Origin: Thiocystis violacea
Lineage (GTDB): Bacteria; Pseudomonadota; Gammaproteobacteria; Chromatiales; Chromatiaceae
DNA: 64,000 nt
NCBI RefSeq assembly: GCF_016583575.1
Contig: NZ_NRRG01000031.1
Span: forward strand, 1-64,000
Direction of reading: 5' to 3'
The notes under the pieces were generated by a model, which was not told the origin of the DNA, made no database searches, and was given only the letters and a program-made list of their open reading frames with translations. This document shows positions 53,641 to 63,045 of this stretch, in pieces. Position numbers and translations under genes: made by a program. Positions within the stretch are counted from its first letter, which is position 1. Each line of letters opens with the position of its first letter.

Positions 53641-56385
53641 TCAGGCCGCGCCGAGCGCGTCGACGGGTCCGGGACGGCCGATGAGATAGCCCTGGAAGGC
53701 ATCGCAGGCGTGCCGCGCGAGCAAGGCGCGCTGCTCTTCGGTCTCGATGCCCTCGGCGAGGATTTCGAGACCCAGACCCCGTGCCAGATCCATGAAGGAC
53801 CGGGTGACGACCTCGCCATTGGGATGCTCAAGGATGTGCCGAACGAAGACGGGGGCGATCTTGATCTGATCGAATGGAAGCTGCCGAAGGAGGGTCAGCG
53901 AACAGGAGGAGGTGCCGAAGTTGTCCAGGGCGAAGCCGACGCCATGGGCCTTGAGCGCCACCATTCTGGCGGCCGTTTCAGCCAGATCGCCCTGCGCCAG
54001 GGACTCGGTGATCTCCAGCATGAGCCGGCCCGGAGCCACGCGATGGCGCGCCAGCATCTCCTGAACATCCGACAGGAATTCAGGATGGCGGAATTGCGCC
54101 GGGCTGATATTGATCGCCAGCCTCGGCGGCGTCCAATCCGGCCGCTCGGCCCAGTACGCCAGTCGCGCGCCGGCGCCGTCCAGGATCCAGAGACTCAGCG
54201 CGCGCCGCTGGCCGGTCGCCTCGGCGAGTCGCAGGATCTCGCCGGGAGAGACCCAGCCATGGCTCGGGTGCCTCCAGCGCACCAGGGCCTCGGCCCCCAC
54301 CAACCGGCCCCGGTCGTCGACCTGGGGCTGATAGTGAAGCATCAATTGACCCGTCTCCAACTCCCGGCGGAAATCCTCCTCTAGGCCGGCGCGCGCCGCG
54401 AGCACGGACGGCCTGTCCGGGTCGAAGAAACAGAGGCGGTTGCGACCCGCCGCCTTGGCCTGGTACATGGCCAGATCGGCGTGACGCAACAGCGCGTCGA
54501 TGGAATCGTCCGGTTCGCCGAAGAGGATGACGCCGATGCTTGGCGTATTTCCGTGGGTCAGGTCGCCGAGCGCGTAGGGACGGTTGAGGCTGGCCTGGAT
54601 TTTCTCGCCCACGGTCCGCGCCGCCTGGGCCGCCTCCTCGCGCGACGCGCCGAGCCCCTGGAGCATGACCACGAACTCGTCGCCACCCAGACGAGCGACC
54701 GTATCGCCCTCCCGCACCCCGTCGCTCAGGCGCCGCGCCACCTGCTGGAGCAACTGATCGCCGACGGCGTGACCATGGGTGTCGTTGAGGGTCTTGAAAT
54801 TGTCCAGGTCGACGAACAGCAGGGCGCCCCGCTGGTGATGGCGGATACTGTTGGCGAGAGTCTGGTTCAGACGGTCCATCAGCAGGCGCCGATTCGGCAA
54901 CTGGGTGAGTGGATCGTAAAAGGCGAGGTGGCGGATCTCGTTCTCGTCGGCCTTGCGTTGGGTGATATCCGTGTGAGTGCCGACGAAGTTGGTGATCCGG
55001 CCCCCGGCATCCTTGACCGCCGTGATGGTGAGCCATTCCGGATAGATCTCGCCACTCTTGCGACGATTCCAGACCTCGCCCCGCCACCCGCCGTCGCGTG
55101 CGACGCTATCCCACATGATCGCGTAGAAGGCGCGATCGTGACGGCCCGACTGAAGGAAGCGCGGCGTCCGGCCCACCACCTCCTCCGCCCCATAGCCGGT
55201 CGTCACGCAGAAGGCGTGATTCACGCGCAGGATGACATTGTTGGCGTCCGTGACCAGCATGCCCTCCTGGGACTCGAACACGATGGCGGCAATGCGCAAT
55301 TCGCGCTCCGCGGCCTGGCGCTCGGTGATGTCGCGCAGGGTCACGATCACCCGGCTCGGCGAACCATCACCCGCCCGTTCGATCTCACCCATATTTCGGA
55401 CCCAACGGATACGCCCCTCGCGCTGAACGCGATGCTCGATCTCGTAGGCCCGCCCCTCAAGCGCGCCCTGCCAGGCCCGATCGACCAGTTCGCGATCGGC
55501 TGGATCCACCTGTTCGCGGAACCGCCCGACACTGAATGGCTCGCCAGGGGGCAATCCGATGAGACGGTAGCCCTGCGCCGACGCCCTGGACGCGCCCGAG
55601 CCGAGGTCATGGATCCAGCTTCCAATCCCAGCGACCGCCTCGGCGTGACGCAGGTCGGACTCGCGCGCCAGGATCTCCCCGGTTCGCTCCGCGACCAGCG
55701 ACTCGAGCGCCTTCGCGTGGCTCCGCGCCTCGATCAACAGCTTCGCGAGGGTCGCGACCAGAAGACTGAAGGCGAGTCCCAGCGCGACCTTGAGGCCCAG
55801 CCCCAGCGGGTCGTCCCAACCTCGGACCGGGGATACGTCCAGGAACCAAAGGGCATTGGGAACCATCAGCGGCCGGACGACCGGCTCGATCGGCGCCTCG
55901 GAGGAGGTCGCGATGACGTCTATTCCCTGGGTGGTGGGATTCAGGCGCCAGAGGCGATAAGCGTAACCCTGCTCGGTCAACCGGGAGAGACCTCCGGGGT
56001 CGGGCGACCGCGGAAAGCGCGCCACACCGGAGGGCGCGAGATGCCGGGCGACCAGCCCCGGATGGAAAGGCAACAGTTCTCGGGGGAAGACCGCGAAGCT
56101 CTCGGGATGGCCCCGCGCCTGCCGAACGAAGGCGGCGGCGGTATCAGCGGCGAACCTGTCACGCTCAAGATGGCGTTGCAGCCGGTCCGCGTGGACAACC
56201 GCCAAATGCTCAACACCCACCCAGAGCGCCTGGAAACGCTGGCGTTCGGACAAGCCAACGACGACAGCCGCCAGGAGTCCAGTCAGGAGGAACACCAGCC
56301 CGGCGAGGATCAAGGGCGGCGCCCGTCTCCGGACACTCAGCCAACGGATGTAATGGGACCGACCCGCGAGGACGGGACCAGTCAT
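53641..56385 (-). CDS. Membrane PAS-GGDEF-EAL protein with degenerate EAL site
   Basis: A 914-residue protein. A first helix (about 22-45) and a second (about 200-220) flank a periplasmic sensory region resembling CHASE domains. Two PAS domains follow (about 260-490). The GGDEF domain is intact (LGGDEFVVML) with an RxxD site (REGD). The EAL domain keeps GAEALVRW, LEITES and AEGIET, but the metal-binding loop reads ALDNFGTSS rather than DDFGTGYSS, and KIAPVFV replaces KIDRSFV. It is therefore probably a diguanylate cyclase with a weak or dead phosphodiesterase half. ATG at 56385 has AAGGG upstream. Confidence 0.9.
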   Translation of the reverse strand: MTGPVLAGRSHYIRWLSVRRRAPPLILAGLVFLLTGLLAAVVVGLSERQRFQALWVGVEHLAVVHADRLQRHLERDRFAADTAAAFVRQARGHPESFAVFPRELLPFHPGLVARHLAPSGVARFPRSPDPGGLSRLTEQGYAYRLWRLNPTTQGIDVIATSSEAPIEPVVRPLMVPNALWFLDVSPVRGWDDPLGLGLKVALGLAFSLLVATLAKLLIEARSHAKALESLVAERTGEILARESDLRHAEAVAGIGSWIHDLGSGASRASAQGYRLIGLPPGEPFSVGRFREQVDPADRELVDRAWQGALEGRAYEIEHRVQREGRIRWVRNMGEIERAGDGSPSRVIVTLRDITERQAAERELRIAAIVFESQEGMLVTDANNVILRVNHAFCVTTGYGAEEVVGRTPRFLQSGRHDRAFYAIMWDSVARDGGWRGEVWNRRKSGEIYPEWLTITAVKDAGGRITNFVGTHTDITQRKADENEIRHLAFYDPLTQLPNRRLLMDRLNQTLANSIRHHQRGALLFVDLDNFKTLNDTHGHAVGDQLLQQVARRLSDGVREGDTVARLGGDEFVVMLQGLGASREEAAQAARTVGEKIQASLNRPYALGDLTHGNTPSIGVILFGEPDDSIDALLRHADLAMYQAKAAGRNRLCFFDPDRPSVLAARAGLEEDFRRELETGQLMLHYQPQVDDRGRLVGAEALVRWRHPSHGWVSPGEILRLAEATGQRRALSLWILDGAGARLAYWAERPDWTPPRLAINISPAQFRHPEFLSDVQEMLARHRVAPGRLMLEITESLAQGDLAETAARMVALKAHGVGFALDNFGTSSCSLTLLRQLPFDQIKIAPVFVRHILEHPNGEVVTRSFMDLARGLGLEILAEGIETEEQRALLARHACDAFQGYLIGRPGPVDALGAA

Positions 56386-56638
56386 GCGTGATGATCCCTT
56401 CGACGCGACGCGCGACGAGCCCCGGCGAACGAACAGGGGTCTGGACAAGGCCGCACTTACTCACCCACCCGTCGCCCAAGGCGGCGACCGTCGATCCGAC
56501 TGAAGAATGGCTCCCCGCCTATCGATCGCGCGCCGCGAGTCCAGCGGCACGCTCAAGCGCCGATCCGCTAACGCAAGGCGAATCCATTCACTCCGTCAGC
56601 GGAGACGGCCCAGCCAGGGCCGAGCGACGCTTCCCGAC

Positions 56639-58084
56639 TCAAGGCCGAGTGATCGTCGGCCTCGCCAGCGCCACGCCGTCGAGCATCTGCATCGCCCCGA
56701 CGCCGACCAGGCCACCGATCAACATGGCCAGATAAAGCACGGCGAAGGGCTGCTCGATCAGGACGAATCCCAGCAGGCCGAGACCGGCGCCCAGCTCCAG
56801 GATCCCGCTACGCCATTGCAGGACGCGCGCGGGCTTGCGGTCGCGCCCCTTGGGCGTGCGCACGAACTCGGTCCGGTGACCCAGAACGGCCTCCAGCCCG
56901 CCGCGCGCGTTCGAAAGCAAGAGCCCACTGGTCAGCGCCAAGGCCCCCAGCACCTCGGTGGCCGTCCGGCGCGGACCCGTGCTCCTGTCCGCGAGCGTGA
57001 GAAAAGCGATGGGGGCGGCAAAGCCCAGAACCGAGGTCACGACCGCCAACAGTCCCAGGGCCTCTCCGGCGCTCGCGGCACCGGCCATGAAGGGCAGCCC
57101 CAGGATGAGACAGGCCACGCCCACCAGGAAGGCCAGGGGTTGACCGATCTGGAAGCTGATCATCAACTTCCGCCAGAAGGCCAGGCTGGGGCTGCGCCAG
57201 ATCATGGGGATGAGCTTGATGAAACACTGCACGAAACCCTTGGTCCAGCGGAACTGCTGGACCCGCCAGGCACGGGCCGAGACCGGAAGCGTCCCCGGAA
57301 CGACGAGATCCAGCATGTAGCCCGAATGCCAGCCACGCAGACTGGCGCGCAGACTCAGATCCAGATCCTCCGTCAGGGTGTCGCCATCCCAGCCGCCGGC
57401 GTCGTCGATCGCGGCGCGGCGCCAGAGCCCGCAGGTGCCGTTGAAGGGCACCGGCAGCCCGAGCCGCCAGCGCGCCTCCTGCTCGACCCGGAAGTGCGAA
57501 TCGAGCAGACGGGCCTGAATCCGGGTCAGGAGGCTCTCCTCGCGATTGAGATGTCCCCAGCGCGTCTGGACATAGGCGAACTCGGGATTGGCGATCAAGG
57601 CGCCGACCGTCTGGCGCAGAAAGTTGGCCGGCGGGATGAAATCGGCATCGAAGATGGCGACGAAGGGCGCCTCGGAGCGTTCCAGTCCAGCCGCCAGGGC
57701 GCCGGCCTTGAAGGCCGTGCGCTGGACCCGGTGCAGGAGGTCGATCCGAACGCCCTGCTGGCGAAGCGCCGCCACGGCACGCTGGCTGATGACCAGCGAG
57801 CCGTCGATGCTATCGTCCAGAACCTGGATCTGGAGCCGGTCGCGCGGCCAGTCGATCGCCATGACGGCGGCCAGAAGGCGATCAACCAACTCGCCTTCGT
57901 TGAACAATGGAAGCTGCACCAGGACCGTCGGCAGCTCGGCCTCCATCGGGGCGGCCACCGCGAAGCGCCGGCTGGGCGCGAGCAGGCGCGCCAGGGTCAG
58001 CGTCAGTAGATTGAGAGAGAAAAACGCCAGTATGACGAGGCCGAGTGCCAGGTAGTACTCGACCGAGGTTTCTGCCGCGAGCAT
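56639..58084 (-). CDS. Cellulose-synthase-like family 2 glycosyltransferase
   Basis: A 481-residue membrane glycosyltransferase. An N-terminal helix (about 12-34) precedes a GT2 catalytic domain with QLPLFNEGELV, QVLDDSIDGS, the metal-binding FDADFIPP, TLTEDLDLSLRA and the processive-type QQFRWTKG (QxxRW). Four C-terminal helices follow. It resembles beta-glucan or glucomannan synthases (CslA/CslC-like). It lies next to c-di-GMP genes, and exopolysaccharide synthesis is often c-di-GMP-controlled, but no PilZ domain is visible here. Confidence 0.88.
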   Translation of the reverse strand: MLAAETSVEYYLALGLVILAFFSLNLLTLTLARLLAPSRRFAVAAPMEAELPTVLVQLPLFNEGELVDRLLAAVMAIDWPRDRLQIQVLDDSIDGSLVISQRAVAALRQQGVRIDLLHRVQRTAFKAGALAAGLERSEAPFVAIFDADFIPPANFLRQTVGALIANPEFAYVQTRWGHLNREESLLTRIQARLLDSHFRVEQEARWRLGLPVPFNGTCGLWRRAAIDDAGGWDGDTLTEDLDLSLRASLRGWHSGYMLDLVVPGTLPVSARAWRVQQFRWTKGFVQCFIKLIPMIWRSPSLAFWRKLMISFQIGQPLAFLVGVACLILGLPFMAGAASAGEALGLLAVVTSVLGFAAPIAFLTLADRSTGPRRTATEVLGALALTSGLLLSNARGGLEAVLGHRTEFVRTPKGRDRKPARVLQWRSGILELGAGLGLLGFVLIEQPFAVLYLAMLIGGLVGVGAMQMLDGVALARPTITRP

Positions 58085-58475
58085 GGCTTGAATTCCGCAG
58101 ATTGAATTGAGTTTCGGAGAGATTGCGTCCAGAACGAGCCGCTAGAGTGCTTCGCCTCGGGTCTTGGGGTGATGACGACCACCCCGCCCTCGACCGCGCG
58201 CCTGGACGGTGCGTCGCGGGCCTGACCCCAATCGCGTACGCGGGTGGCCACCGTCCCAAAGGATGGTGGCTGGAAGCTGGCGGCTCTTTCTAATTGAACG
58301 GCTGAGTGAACGGGGCCGGGGTCGCCCAGGGGCGAAGGAAGAAAGGCCGCTCAGTCAGGGATTCAAGAGGATAGGTCGGCCATGATCGGACGGCAAGCCC
58401 GGCCGAAAAAGATATTGGGCGAAACCCCAGGCCCAGGTCACCCGGCGACGACCGGACCGCCGCGCCGGGAAGACC
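58085..58475. other. Intergenic region with one short hairpin
   Basis: A 391-bp gap between ggt and the glycosyltransferase. A nine-base stem (about 58248-58269, ccaccgtcc with ggatggtgg around CAAA) can form with one wobble, without a T-run. No recognisable gene was found; the upstream promoter of the glycosyltransferase should lie here. Confidence 0.45.
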
Positions 58476-60170
58476 CTATCGGACCAGGGCGCGGCCGGCG
58501 CCGCGCGGATCGCTCGCGGCCTCGACCCGGCCGCCGACGCGGTCCCAATGGATCGCCTGCATGTTGCCGAAACCGCGCTCGACCGGTTCGAGTCGATGGC
58601 CCCTGGATCGCATGGCGGCTTGCCCGGCGGCGTCCAGCGCGCCCGGTTCGTACTCGACCCGATCCGGCAGGTATTGATGATGGATTCGGGGACGCGCGAC
58701 CCAGTCGTCCACGGGCGCGCCCTCGACGGCGGCCAGGATACCCTGGAGCACCATGCCGATGATCCGGCTTCCGCCCGGCGTCCCCAGGATGGCGACGCCC
58801 CGCTCGGACTCCAGGAATGTCGGCGACATGCTGGAGAGCATCCGCTTGCCCGGCGCGATGGCGTTGGCCTCCCCGCCGACCAGGCCGTAGACATTGGCGA
58901 CGCCTGGTTGGGCGGAGAAGTCGTCCATCTCGTCGTTCAGCAGAACCCCGGTTCCAGGCGGCACGAAGCCCGACCCGAAGGGATAATTGATGCTGAGCGT
59001 GGCGGCCACGCGATTGCCGTCCCGGTCGAGGATCGAGAAATGCGTGGTGTCGCGGCCCTCCTCGAAGGTCTCGGGCTCGCACCCATCCCCCACCCGGCTG
59101 GGTGTCGCGCGCGCCGGGTCGTAGTCGCGGATCAGGCCCGCGGCATAGTCGGGATCCGTCAGACGCGCGATCGGCATCGCCACCTGGTCGGGATCGCCGA
59201 GATAGGCGGCGCGGTCGCGATAGGCGCGGCGCATGACCTCGACCAGGGCGTGGGCGCGTGGCTCGCCCTTGAGTTGATCCGGCGGAAGAACGGCCAGCAT
59301 GTTGAGCATCTGAGCCAGGAGCACGCCGCCCGAGGAGGGCGGCGCGGCACTGACCAGCCGCCAGCCCTGGTATTCGGCGACGATGGGCGCGCGTTCGACG
59401 ACGCGGTATCGGGCGAGATCCTCCAGGCTCCAGATCCCTCCGGCCGCGCGCACCCCGGACACCAGCCGCTCGGCCAGCGGACCGGCGTAAAAGCCGTCGC
59501 AACCCTGGGTCGCCAGGGCCGTCAGGGTCGCCGCGAGATCCGTCTGACGCAGCAGATATCCCAGCGGCGGCACCTCGCCGCCGGGCAGGAACTGGGCCGA
59601 GGCCGCCGGCGAGGCACGCAGCGCCGCCAGCCGCCAGGTGGCCATGCGGCGATAGGACTCGTCGACCGGAAAGCCATCGCGGGCCAACCCAATGGCCGGC
59701 TCCAGGGACTTGGCGAGCGGCAGGCGGCCATAGTGCTCGGCGAGATGACAGAACGCGGCGGGCAGGCCGGGAATCGCCGCCGCGAGCGGACCATCGAGCG
59801 CCAGTTCGGGGACGAACTGGCCGCGCGCGTCCAGATAGAGATCCGGGTGGGCCGCCAGCGGCGCGCGCTCGCGACCGTCCAGCATCACCTCATGGCCATC
59901 GGCGGCGCGATGCAGGAGCCAGAAACCGCCGCCGCCGAGCCCGGAGTTGTAGGGTTCGACCACCGCCAGGACGGCGCTGATGGTCACGGCGGCATCGAAG
60001 GCGTTACCCCCATCGGCCAGGATCGAGAAACCGGCTTCGGTGGCCAGCGGGTGCGCGGTCGCGATCGCGGCCTTGGGGGGCGTGACGGGGCCGGCCCGGC
60101 TCGCGATCGCCAGAACCAGCAGTAAGAGGGTAAGGAGCCCCAGACCGGGGCTCCCTGGATGGCGACGCAT
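58476..60170 (-). CDS. ggt: Gamma-glutamyltransferase
   Basis: A 564-residue exported precursor. A signal peptide (about 1-27) is followed by the N-terminal nucleophile-hydrolase region (ATAHPLATEAGFSILADGGNAFDAAV, then EPYNSGLGGGGFWL). The autoprocessing site and catalytic Thr lie in DTTHFSILDRDGN (about 379-391), and SMSPTF and GTPGGSRI are conserved in the small subunit. The enzyme cleaves or transfers the gamma-glutamyl group of glutathione in the periplasm. It starts 27 bp after the ferredoxin stop on the same strand. Confidence 0.95.
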   Translation of the reverse strand: MRRHPGSPGLGLLTLLLLVLAIASRAGPVTPPKAAIATAHPLATEAGFSILADGGNAFDAAVTISAVLAVVEPYNSGLGGGGFWLLHRAADGHEVMLDGRERAPLAAHPDLYLDARGQFVPELALDGPLAAAIPGLPAAFCHLAEHYGRLPLAKSLEPAIGLARDGFPVDESYRRMATWRLAALRASPAASAQFLPGGEVPPLGYLLRQTDLAATLTALATQGCDGFYAGPLAERLVSGVRAAGGIWSLEDLARYRVVERAPIVAEYQGWRLVSAAPPSSGGVLLAQMLNMLAVLPPDQLKGEPRAHALVEVMRRAYRDRAAYLGDPDQVAMPIARLTDPDYAAGLIRDYDPARATPSRVGDGCEPETFEEGRDTTHFSILDRDGNRVAATLSINYPFGSGFVPPGTGVLLNDEMDDFSAQPGVANVYGLVGGEANAIAPGKRMLSSMSPTFLESERGVAILGTPGGSRIIGMVLQGILAAVEGAPVDDWVARPRIHHQYLPDRVEYEPGALDAAGQAAMRSRGHRLEPVERGFGNMQAIHWDRVGGRVEAASDPRGAGRALVR

Positions 60171-60197
60171 CGGACCGAGGTCGCGACCCGAGCGGGA

Positions 60198-60470
<273 letters not shown>

Positions 60471-60501
60471 TCAATACTAAGGTTGTTGGGGCGCGCGGAT
60501 C

Positions 60502-61032
<531 letters not shown>

Positions 61033-61130
61033 TCACCGGGGAAGGTCGGGCCTCGCTGCCGGCGCGCAACATAGCACAATCCCCAGCGCCGCGCCGCGAC
61101 CCCGATCTCGCTTCGCCACGCACATCGGCC

Positions 61131-61709
61131 TCAAGGCGCGGTGGACGACCCCGACACGACCGCCAGCCCATAACGGACCTGTCCGGCGGTCTTGTCGCGG
61201 ATCAGCTCCCAGTCATCCGGGAGCGGCGGAAACCCCGACTGAACGGGGGTCTCCAGATAGATGCGCGCCTCCGGGGCGAGCCAGCCGGGCGCGCTCAGAC
61301 GCTCGATGGCCGGAGCCAGCAGTCCGTCGGCGAAGGGCGGATCCAGAAATACCAGATCGAATGGGCTCGCGGATCCGGCGAGCCATTCCAGCGCGTCGGC
61401 CTGATGGACCTGGATCCCGGTGGCCCCGAGAAGTTCGGCGTTAGCCTGCAACCGATGCGCGGCGGGCGGCGCGCGCTCGATCATGACGACCCGAGCCGCG
61501 CCCCGCGAGACGGCCTCGAATCCGAGCGCCCCGCTGCCAGCGAAGACATCCAGACAGCGCGCCCCGGCGATGACGGGCACGAGCCAGTTGAAGAGCGTCT
61601 CGCGCACCCGATCCGCCGTGGGTCGCAGACCGGGCTGGTCGGGGAAGGTCAATCGGCGGCCACGATAGCGGCCGCCGATGAGGCGCAGTTGATTCCTAAG
61701 GCGCGCCAT
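61131..61709 (-). CDS. rsmD: 16S rRNA (guanine-966-N2)-methyltransferase
   Basis: A 192-residue SAM-dependent methyltransferase. It starts RLIGGRYRGRRL and has RPTADRVRETLFNWL, DVFAGSGALGFEAVSRGA and the catalytic FLDPPF. ATG at 61709 gives the usual length; the gene overlaps the M16 gene by 14 bp, so it is probably co-transcribed. The frame is open upstream only as a shadow. RsmD modifies G966 during assembly of the small ribosomal subunit. Confidence 0.95.
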   Translation of the reverse strand: MARLRNQLRLIGGRYRGRRLTFPDQPGLRPTADRVRETLFNWLVPVIAGARCLDVFAGSGALGFEAVSRGAARVVMIERAPPAAHRLQANAELLGATGIQVHQADALEWLAGSASPFDLVFLDPPFADGLLAPAIERLSAPGWLAPEARIYLETPVQSGFPPLPDDWELIRDKTAGQVRYGLAVVSGSSTAP

Positions 61710-63045
61710 TGGCCTGGGACACCAGCGGCTCGGCAGTTCCGCCGACCGTGACGATGGCGAGCCGCTCGGGATGAACGCGACGCGCGAAGGCGTCGCGGAT
61801 CTCCTCGGCGGTGACCGACTCGATGCGGTCGTTGAAGCGGTCGAGATAATCCAGGGGCAGGCCATGGAATCCGATGACGGCGAGGTACTGGAGGATGTTC
61901 CCGTTGCTGGCGATCTTCAGCGGAAAGCCGCCGGTGATGTTCTTCTTGGCCGAGGTCAACTCCTGCTCGGTCGGCCCATTGGCGATGAAGCGCTTGAGTG
62001 TGTCGAGCAGGACCGCGCGGGCCTGATCCGCCTGGTCGTTGCGGGTCTGGAGTCCCATGAGAAAGGGACCGGGCTGTGCCAGGGGCAGGAAATAGCTGTA
62101 GGTGCTGTAGGAGAGCCCCCGTTTCTCGCGAATCTCATCCATGAGGATGGAGACCAGACCGCTGCCGCCGAGGATGTGATTGCCGACATGGAGCGGGAAG
62201 TAGTCCGGGTCGCCGCGCCGCATGCCGGGCTGCCCGGCCAGCACCGTGGTCTGACTGGAAGGGAAGCGGATCGATTCCAGCGTGCCGCTCGCCAGGTCCG
62301 GGACGGCGGGTAGCGCGGAAGGTGGCGCGCCGGCCGGCAGCCCAACGGTGATCCGCTCCGCCAGCGCCTCGGCGCCGGCCCGGTCGAGATCGCCGACCAT
62401 GGCCACCACCGCGTTCGCCCCGACGAAATAGCGCGCGTGAAAGGCCAGCAGATCCTCGCGCGCGAGCGCCGCGATGGCTTCCGGCGTGCCGGATGGGTCG
62501 CCCGCGTATGGATGATCGCCGAAGATCGCGCGATAGAGCGCCTTCTGACCAACGGTGCGGGGCGACTCCTCCTCCTGGCGCAGGGCGATGAGCCGATTAC
62601 GGCGGACCCGTTCCAGCGCGTCCGGAGCGAAGGTCGGCCTCGCCAGCACGGTCGCGAACGTCTCGACCGCCGTATCCAGGGCGGGTTGCCGGGTCAGGGA
62701 GCGCAACGCGACCGCCGCCATGTCGCGATCGACCTCGGCGCTCAGGATCGCGCCCACGTCGTCGAGCCGGTCGGCCAGGGCATCCGCGTCCCAATCGCCG
62801 GCGCCCTCGTCGAGCAGGGCCGCCGTCATGGAGGCGAGACCAGGACGCTCGCCATCGCGCGCGCTCCCGGCGGCGAATACCAGCTTCACGTCCAGCATCG
62901 GAATCCCAGGGGCGGCGACGAAGAGGACGCGCGCCCCGTTGGTGGTCCGCCAGGTCTGGATCTCGGGCGTCGCCTGGACCAGGCCGGCGACCGGCAGCAG
63001 CAGCGCGGCCAGCCAGATGGGGGAAAGGAATCGATCAGCGAACAT
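61696..63045 (-). CDS. M16-family peptidase-like protein, non-catalytic subunit
   Basis: A 449-residue exported protein. ATG at 63045 has GGGAGGA seven bases upstream and begins a signal peptide (FLSPIWLAALLLPVAGLVQA). The M16 fold is evident (TNGARVLFVAAPG, FAAGSARDGERPGLASM, EIREKRGLSYSTYSYF), but the zinc-binding HxxEH is absent: ASMTAALLDEG stands in its place. It therefore probably pairs with the catalytic partner encoded immediately upstream, as in PqqL/MPP-type heterodimers. The genes overlap by 11 bp. Confidence 0.9.
   Translation of the reverse strand: MFADRFLSPIWLAALLLPVAGLVQATPEIQTWRTTNGARVLFVAAPGIPMLDVKLVFAAGSARDGERPGLASMTAALLDEGAGDWDADALADRLDDVGAILSAEVDRDMAAVALRSLTRQPALDTAVETFATVLARPTFAPDALERVRRNRLIALRQEEESPRTVGQKALYRAIFGDHPYAGDPSGTPEAIAALAREDLLAFHARYFVGANAVVAMVGDLDRAGAEALAERITVGLPAGAPPSALPAVPDLASGTLESIRFPSSQTTVLAGQPGMRRGDPDYFPLHVGNHILGGSGLVSILMDEIREKRGLSYSTYSYFLPLAQPGPFLMGLQTRNDQADQARAVLLDTLKRFIANGPTEQELTSAKKNITGGFPLKIASNGNILQYLAVIGFHGLPLDYLDRFNDRIESVTAEEIRDAFARRVHPERLAIVTVGGTAEPLVSQANGAP

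Noticed and set aside
54481-56391. 636-residue plus-strand open frame
   Set aside because: Antisense shadow of the membrane PAS-GGDEF-EAL gene, without protein motifs.
58548-60125. 525-residue plus-strand open frame
   Set aside because: Antisense shadow of ggt, rich in Arg/Gly/His as expected from reverse GC-rich codons.
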